This document shows positions 46,051-49,058 of a stretch of 49,058 nucleotides of DNA, piece by piece; the first letter of the stretch is position 1; the number at the start of each line of letters is the position of its first letter. The position numbers and the translations under genes were made by a program. The stretch is taken from the NCBI GenBank assembly GCA_020026285.1, contig JAHHQS010000008.1:1-49058 (forward strand). Reading direction: 5' to 3'. The notes beneath the pieces are model-generated. The model ran no database searches. It worked only from the letters and a program-made list of their open reading frames with translations, and was not told where the DNA came from. This stretch comes from Parabacteroides sp. GTDB taxonomy: Bacteria > Bacteroidota > Bacteroidia > Bacteroidales > Tannerellaceae.

Positions 46051-48249
46051 TTAATAGACACTCACTTCATCTATAAAGAACCATGCAGGATAACCAACCC
46101 CGTAATGCCACTTCGGACACATGCCAAGCGCATCGACCTCCACCTTAATATAACGAGCCTTTACCGGCTGGGCTGATTCAACCTTTCCTCCTACAAATTT
46201 AACCTGACCATCTCTGTCTTCTGCAAATTCAAAAGATCCAAAAGATTTATATTCCTTATTATCCGAAGAAATAGAATAAGTAACCTTCTTAGGTAACAAA
46301 ATCCACTGTCCTAACTGATGAAGGAAATCTGCTTCCACACTTGAGAATACTTTCTCATCACCTAAATCCAGTATGAAAGAACCGTCCTCTCCTTCCCAAC
46401 CTACCCAGCTTTCAACAAAAGTAGTTCCTCCAAAAAGTCCGTCAGTCAGAGCCTTATCAGCTATATTCATATATCGTTTAGCCGGTTTATTTAACCATAT
46501 AACTTTAGCATCCAGAGCCTTACTTTGTCTTTTCTGAGGCAGAAATCGCTTTTCATATAAATCACAATAATCTTCCGGGGCATTACGACGTTCATTCAAT
46601 GTTTCAATACCGAACTTACGACATTGCTTTCTGAAAAGATTCAGCTGATTCCGGATTTTGTCTATATCCTGATTCGTTTTGGTACGAGCAATTTCCAGTT
46701 CCGAATAAATCAACGACAAACGAGACAACTGTACATGATTCAGGAATATTGTATCGTTAGCAACCGCAGCTTCCGCCTGATCAAACAACTCATCGTACGT
46801 TTTACATAGATTATCATTCAGCATTCCATTCTTATGAGAGACCGGAGAATCATAAATCCATAATCTTGTTCCACTTGCCAACAAAGCTCCCTGCATGATT
46901 TTCTGATACTGATACAAATAAGGAGCAGCAGCACCATAATAACCGTCCATAAAGGTTCGCATCAAAGAATCAACATTCTGATACGGATTCCACATCAGTT
47001 TACCAATCATGTAGGCACGCATCTCTGAAAAATCGGTTCCTTTGCTTCCATTCACCTGTGAAAAATGCATAGTAACGTGATTTTTCTTAAACAGCTGAAT
47101 ATTCTTCTGTAAAATATGGAAATTAGGAAAACAGGAAACCATATTATCAAAGTTGATTCCGTAATCCCACAGGAAAATATTATTCGAAATCTTAGACCAT
47201 CCTTCCAAAGCTTTTACAAAATCACGTCCGGAGGCATTGTCTGTCAAAGGAACTTCACGAGTACAATCAATATCACACAACATGATATTGACATTTGGCA
47301 GAGGTTTTACTTTCTTTGGCGGATGCATCGTAAACAAATAAGCCAATGTTGAGATTTCCTTGTCTGGGAATCGTTCAGCCAGTTTATTCATGAAACGAAT
47401 ATATGTACCAGAAGTGGCTCCTTCTTCTTCGTAAACTTTCTTACAGTTTTCACACGTACAGAACGTATTGTTTCCATCATTCTGGCTGACAGATATCATA
47501 TTCATTTCCGGATTTGCTTTAAATATGGAATCCAGTTTCTTCACGGCCAGATCAAAAACATCCGGATTAGTCAGACACCACTGACTGTGATTTCCAGGAC
47601 GATGTTTCCCATTTATATAAGAATAATATTCCGGATGTTTATCTCCATATACGTCCGAAGGTATCAGGCGATTAAAAGTATGTACCCACATACCATTTAT
47701 GAAGACTTCTTTTGGCTCTTCCAGACGGAACCATAATTTATAAACAGGATCGGCATATCCATAACTCATACTCTGACGATAACGGAAAGCCGGAGTCTCT
47801 GTCAAGTCTATTTCAGGCAACGTAATTGTCTTGGAAGGAGTAAGATGATATGTTTCATAGGCATAATACGAAACGCCCATATATTTTTCCAGAAGAGTAA
47901 CCACTCCATAGATGGCACCTTTATCTCCGCCACTGGTAATATGTAACTGATTCTCTTCCGTTTTAATCGTAAAACCATCTTCACCGGCTTTAGTTGATTT
48001 TCCACCTATCACCACATCACCGGCCTGGGCTTTTCCTTCTACAATCTGAAGAGTGGAACCACTGATACGCTTAACAAAATCCTGCAACAAATCTGCTGCC
48101 TGCTTGTTCACTTCATTTTTTTCCTTCAAAACGATACGCGAAGAAGCCTTCCCTTCTTTTACCAAAGATATCTGAGCAGATGCCGAGAATGTGAAAAGAA
48201 GCATTGTTAAAAGAATGACACTGAGTTTTCTTAATTTGAATATCATCAA
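46051..48249 (-). CDS. Secreted DUF4838 protein, glycosidase-like
   Basis: Large exported carbohydrate-related protein. The 732-aa product has a signal peptide (about 1-26, ending SASAQ). An N-terminal domain (about 27-150) resembles the accessory domain before glucuronidase/hexosaminidase barrels (LLQDFVKRISGS, DKGAIYGVVTLLEKYMGV). A central DUF4838 region follows (about 180-450, with VSQNDGNNTFCTCENCKKVYEEEG). The C-terminal domain is F5/8-type (about 600-732: GEDGSFILDLGDEKVFSSVEADFLHQ). Catalytic residues cannot be named. Two adjacent ATGs at the start. Context (Gfo/Idh/MocA, GH92, GH97) suggests glycan use. Confidence 0.85.
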   Translation of the reverse strand: MMIFKLRKLSVILLTMLLFTFSASAQISLVKEGKASSRIVLKEKNEVNKQAADLLQDFVKRISGSTLQIVEGKAQAGDVVIGGKSTKAGEDGFTIKTEENQLHITSGGDKGAIYGVVTLLEKYMGVSYYAYETYHLTPSKTITLPEIDLTETPAFRYRQSMSYGYADPVYKLWFRLEEPKEVFINGMWVHTFNRLIPSDVYGDKHPEYYSYINGKHRPGNHSQWCLTNPDVFDLAVKKLDSIFKANPEMNMISVSQNDGNNTFCTCENCKKVYEEEGATSGTYIRFMNKLAERFPDKEISTLAYLFTMHPPKKVKPLPNVNIMLCDIDCTREVPLTDNASGRDFVKALEGWSKISNNIFLWDYGINFDNMVSCFPNFHILQKNIQLFKKNHVTMHFSQVNGSKGTDFSEMRAYMIGKLMWNPYQNVDSLMRTFMDGYYGAAAPYLYQYQKIMQGALLASGTRLWIYDSPVSHKNGMLNDNLCKTYDELFDQAEAAVANDTIFLNHVQLSRLSLIYSELEIARTKTNQDIDKIRNQLNLFRKQCRKFGIETLNERRNAPEDYCDLYEKRFLPQKRQSKALDAKVIWLNKPAKRYMNIADKALTDGLFGGTTFVESWVGWEGEDGSFILDLGDEKVFSSVEADFLHQLGQWILLPKKVTYSISSDNKEYKSFGSFEFAEDRDGQVKFVGGKVESAQPVKARYIKVEVDALGMCPKWHYGVGYPAWFFIDEVSVY

Positions 48250-48319
48250 TATTTGTTTTTAGATTATTTTTATTTAGTTGACAATATTACTATTTTTAAT
48301 GCTGGTAAACAAACGAAAT

Positions 48320-48979
48320 ATGAAATTCATCGACATTCATACACATACTTATCCATCAAATTTACAGAAAGATATACTTTCCGTCTATAATATATCAATC
48401 AACAACGGAGAAATTGATAAATATAACCAGAATCTGATATGTTCCGTTGGTATTCATCCCTGGTTTATTACCGATAAGGAAAGTAGTATGGAACATCTGA
48501 ATCAACTAAAAGAAGTAATTAACCATCATCAGATAAAGATGATCGGTGAAGCCGGATTAGATAAAATCACTTCTGCCCCACTCGACTGGCAACAATACCT
48601 GTTTGAACAACAAATTCTGCTGGCAGAAGAAACACATAAACCTCTTATTATTCATTGTGTAAAAACATCGAACGAAATAATCGCTTTACATAAGAAATAT
48701 CGTCCTTCATCTCCGTGGATTATTCATGGATTCCGAGGGAAAGGAGAACTGGCCAAACAATTCATCAAAGAGGGTATCTTTCTTTCGTTCGGAGAACATT
48801 TTCAGACTTCAGCATTACAGGCTGCCTGGCCCGATCATCTCTTTATAGAGACTGATGAATCTTCTCTTCCCATACAACAGATTTATGAAAACATAGCACA
48901 CCAGCTAAATGTAGAAACAGATGTTCTTTGTTCTCTTATTCAGAATAAATTCAATGGTTTATTTAACACTAATCCATAA
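48320..48979 (+). CDS. TatD-family metal-dependent hydrolase
   Basis: TIM-barrel hydrolase of the TatD type. The 219-aa protein has the metal-binding HxH in FIDIHTHTYP near the start, GEAGLDK (bridging Glu), PLIIHCVKT, WIIHGFRGKGE, and the C-terminal ETDESS. It is shorter than typical TatD (about 260 aa). The start is ATG 48320; the longer frame begins 14 codons earlier at a TTG-type start without matching the family. The gene after it is outside the window; the last 79 bases show nothing. Confidence 0.88.
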   Translation: MKFIDIHTHTYPSNLQKDILSVYNISINNGEIDKYNQNLICSVGIHPWFITDKESSMEHLNQLKEVINHHQIKMIGEAGLDKITSAPLDWQQYLFEQQILLAEETHKPLIIHCVKTSNEIIALHKKYRPSSPWIIHGFRGKGELAKQFIKEGIFLSFGEHFQTSALQAAWPDHLFIETDESSLPIQQIYENIAHQLNVETDVLCSLIQNKFNGLFNTNP

Positions 48980-49058
48980 TAAGATTTTTATTCAAATTAC
49001 TTATCATCACATTTCCTTCTTCATCTATAAAATAGATTTTTATATTTAAATTATTATC

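Noticed and set aside
1..49058. CRISPR array, prophage, insertion sequence, tRNA or rRNA genes
   Set aside because: No regularly spaced repeats, integrase or transposase motifs, att-like repeats next to a tRNA, or cloverleaf/rRNA sequence were seen on either strand. This was a reading by eye; a tRNA search program would settle tRNAs.

Overview
The window looks like a chromosomal segment of an AT-rich Bacteroidales bacterium. The evidence is a porP-gldKLMN type IX secretion cluster, an hmuYRSTUV-type heme operon, a GlsB/GlsA glycine-lipid pair, Bacteroidetes-type promoters (TTTG ... TAnnTTTG), few Shine-Dalgarno sequences, and glycoside hydrolases of families 92 and 97. T9SS together with this gene set fits a Parabacteroides-, Dysgonomonas- or Porphyromonadaceae-like lineage better than Bacteroides proper; the genus cannot be settled by eye. 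I see no phage, transposase, CRISPR array, rRNA or tRNA.

Layout. 110-6260 (minus): porP, gldK, gldL, gldM, gldN, the T9SS outer-membrane ring/lipoprotein and inner-membrane motor genes. 6446-9957 (minus): a small DUF2795-type protein, a PduO-type cobalamin adenosyltransferase, and mutS. 10209-12012 (minus): glsA and glsB for glycine lipids. 12332-17012 (minus): cysS, a hotdog thioesterase, then acpP, fabF and rnc. 17402-26559 (plus): a six-gene heme operon, with a HmuY-like lipoprotein, a HmuR TonB receptor, a HmuS CobN-like chelatase, and HmuT, HmuU and HmuV membrane proteins. 26758-27857 (plus): an ECF sigma factor and a membrane partner. 27941-30050: a poly-aspartate secreted protein, a DUF4833-like protein and a YgjP-type metallopeptidase. 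30191-33551 (plus): gpmI, a DUF3109-like cysteine-rich protein and mtnA. 33662-34096 (minus): a small heat-shock protein. 34408-38831 (plus): GH92 and GH97 enzymes. 39313-42052 (plus): ychF and nadB. 42235-44342 (minus): glyS and an FKBP lipoprotein. 44517-48979: a Tat-exported Gfo/Idh/MocA oxidoreductase, a DUF4838 protein and a TatD-family hydrolase.

The heme operon is the most interesting system. In outline, a surface lipoprotein captures heme, a TonB receptor imports it, and a membrane-anchored chelatase homologue would remove iron, alongside an ExbB/ExbD-like membrane pair that could energise the process. Two features here stand out. The HmuY-like lipoprotein appears to carry a second beta-rich (calycin-like) domain nested inside the HmuY fold. 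Three related 22-bp inverted repeats lie upstream of the operon, spaced 42 and 32 bp apart, close to whole turns of the helix, which suggests cooperative binding of an undescribed regulator.

Other points for follow-up are a perfect 15-bp hairpin inside the first codons of rnc (possible RNase III autoregulation), perfect palindromes upstream of the porP-gld operon and of acpP, and the poly-Asp/His/Tyr protein. Several gene starts were moved downstream from the longest reading frame because the longer forms begin with TTG or GTG, some of them inside terminator hairpins.
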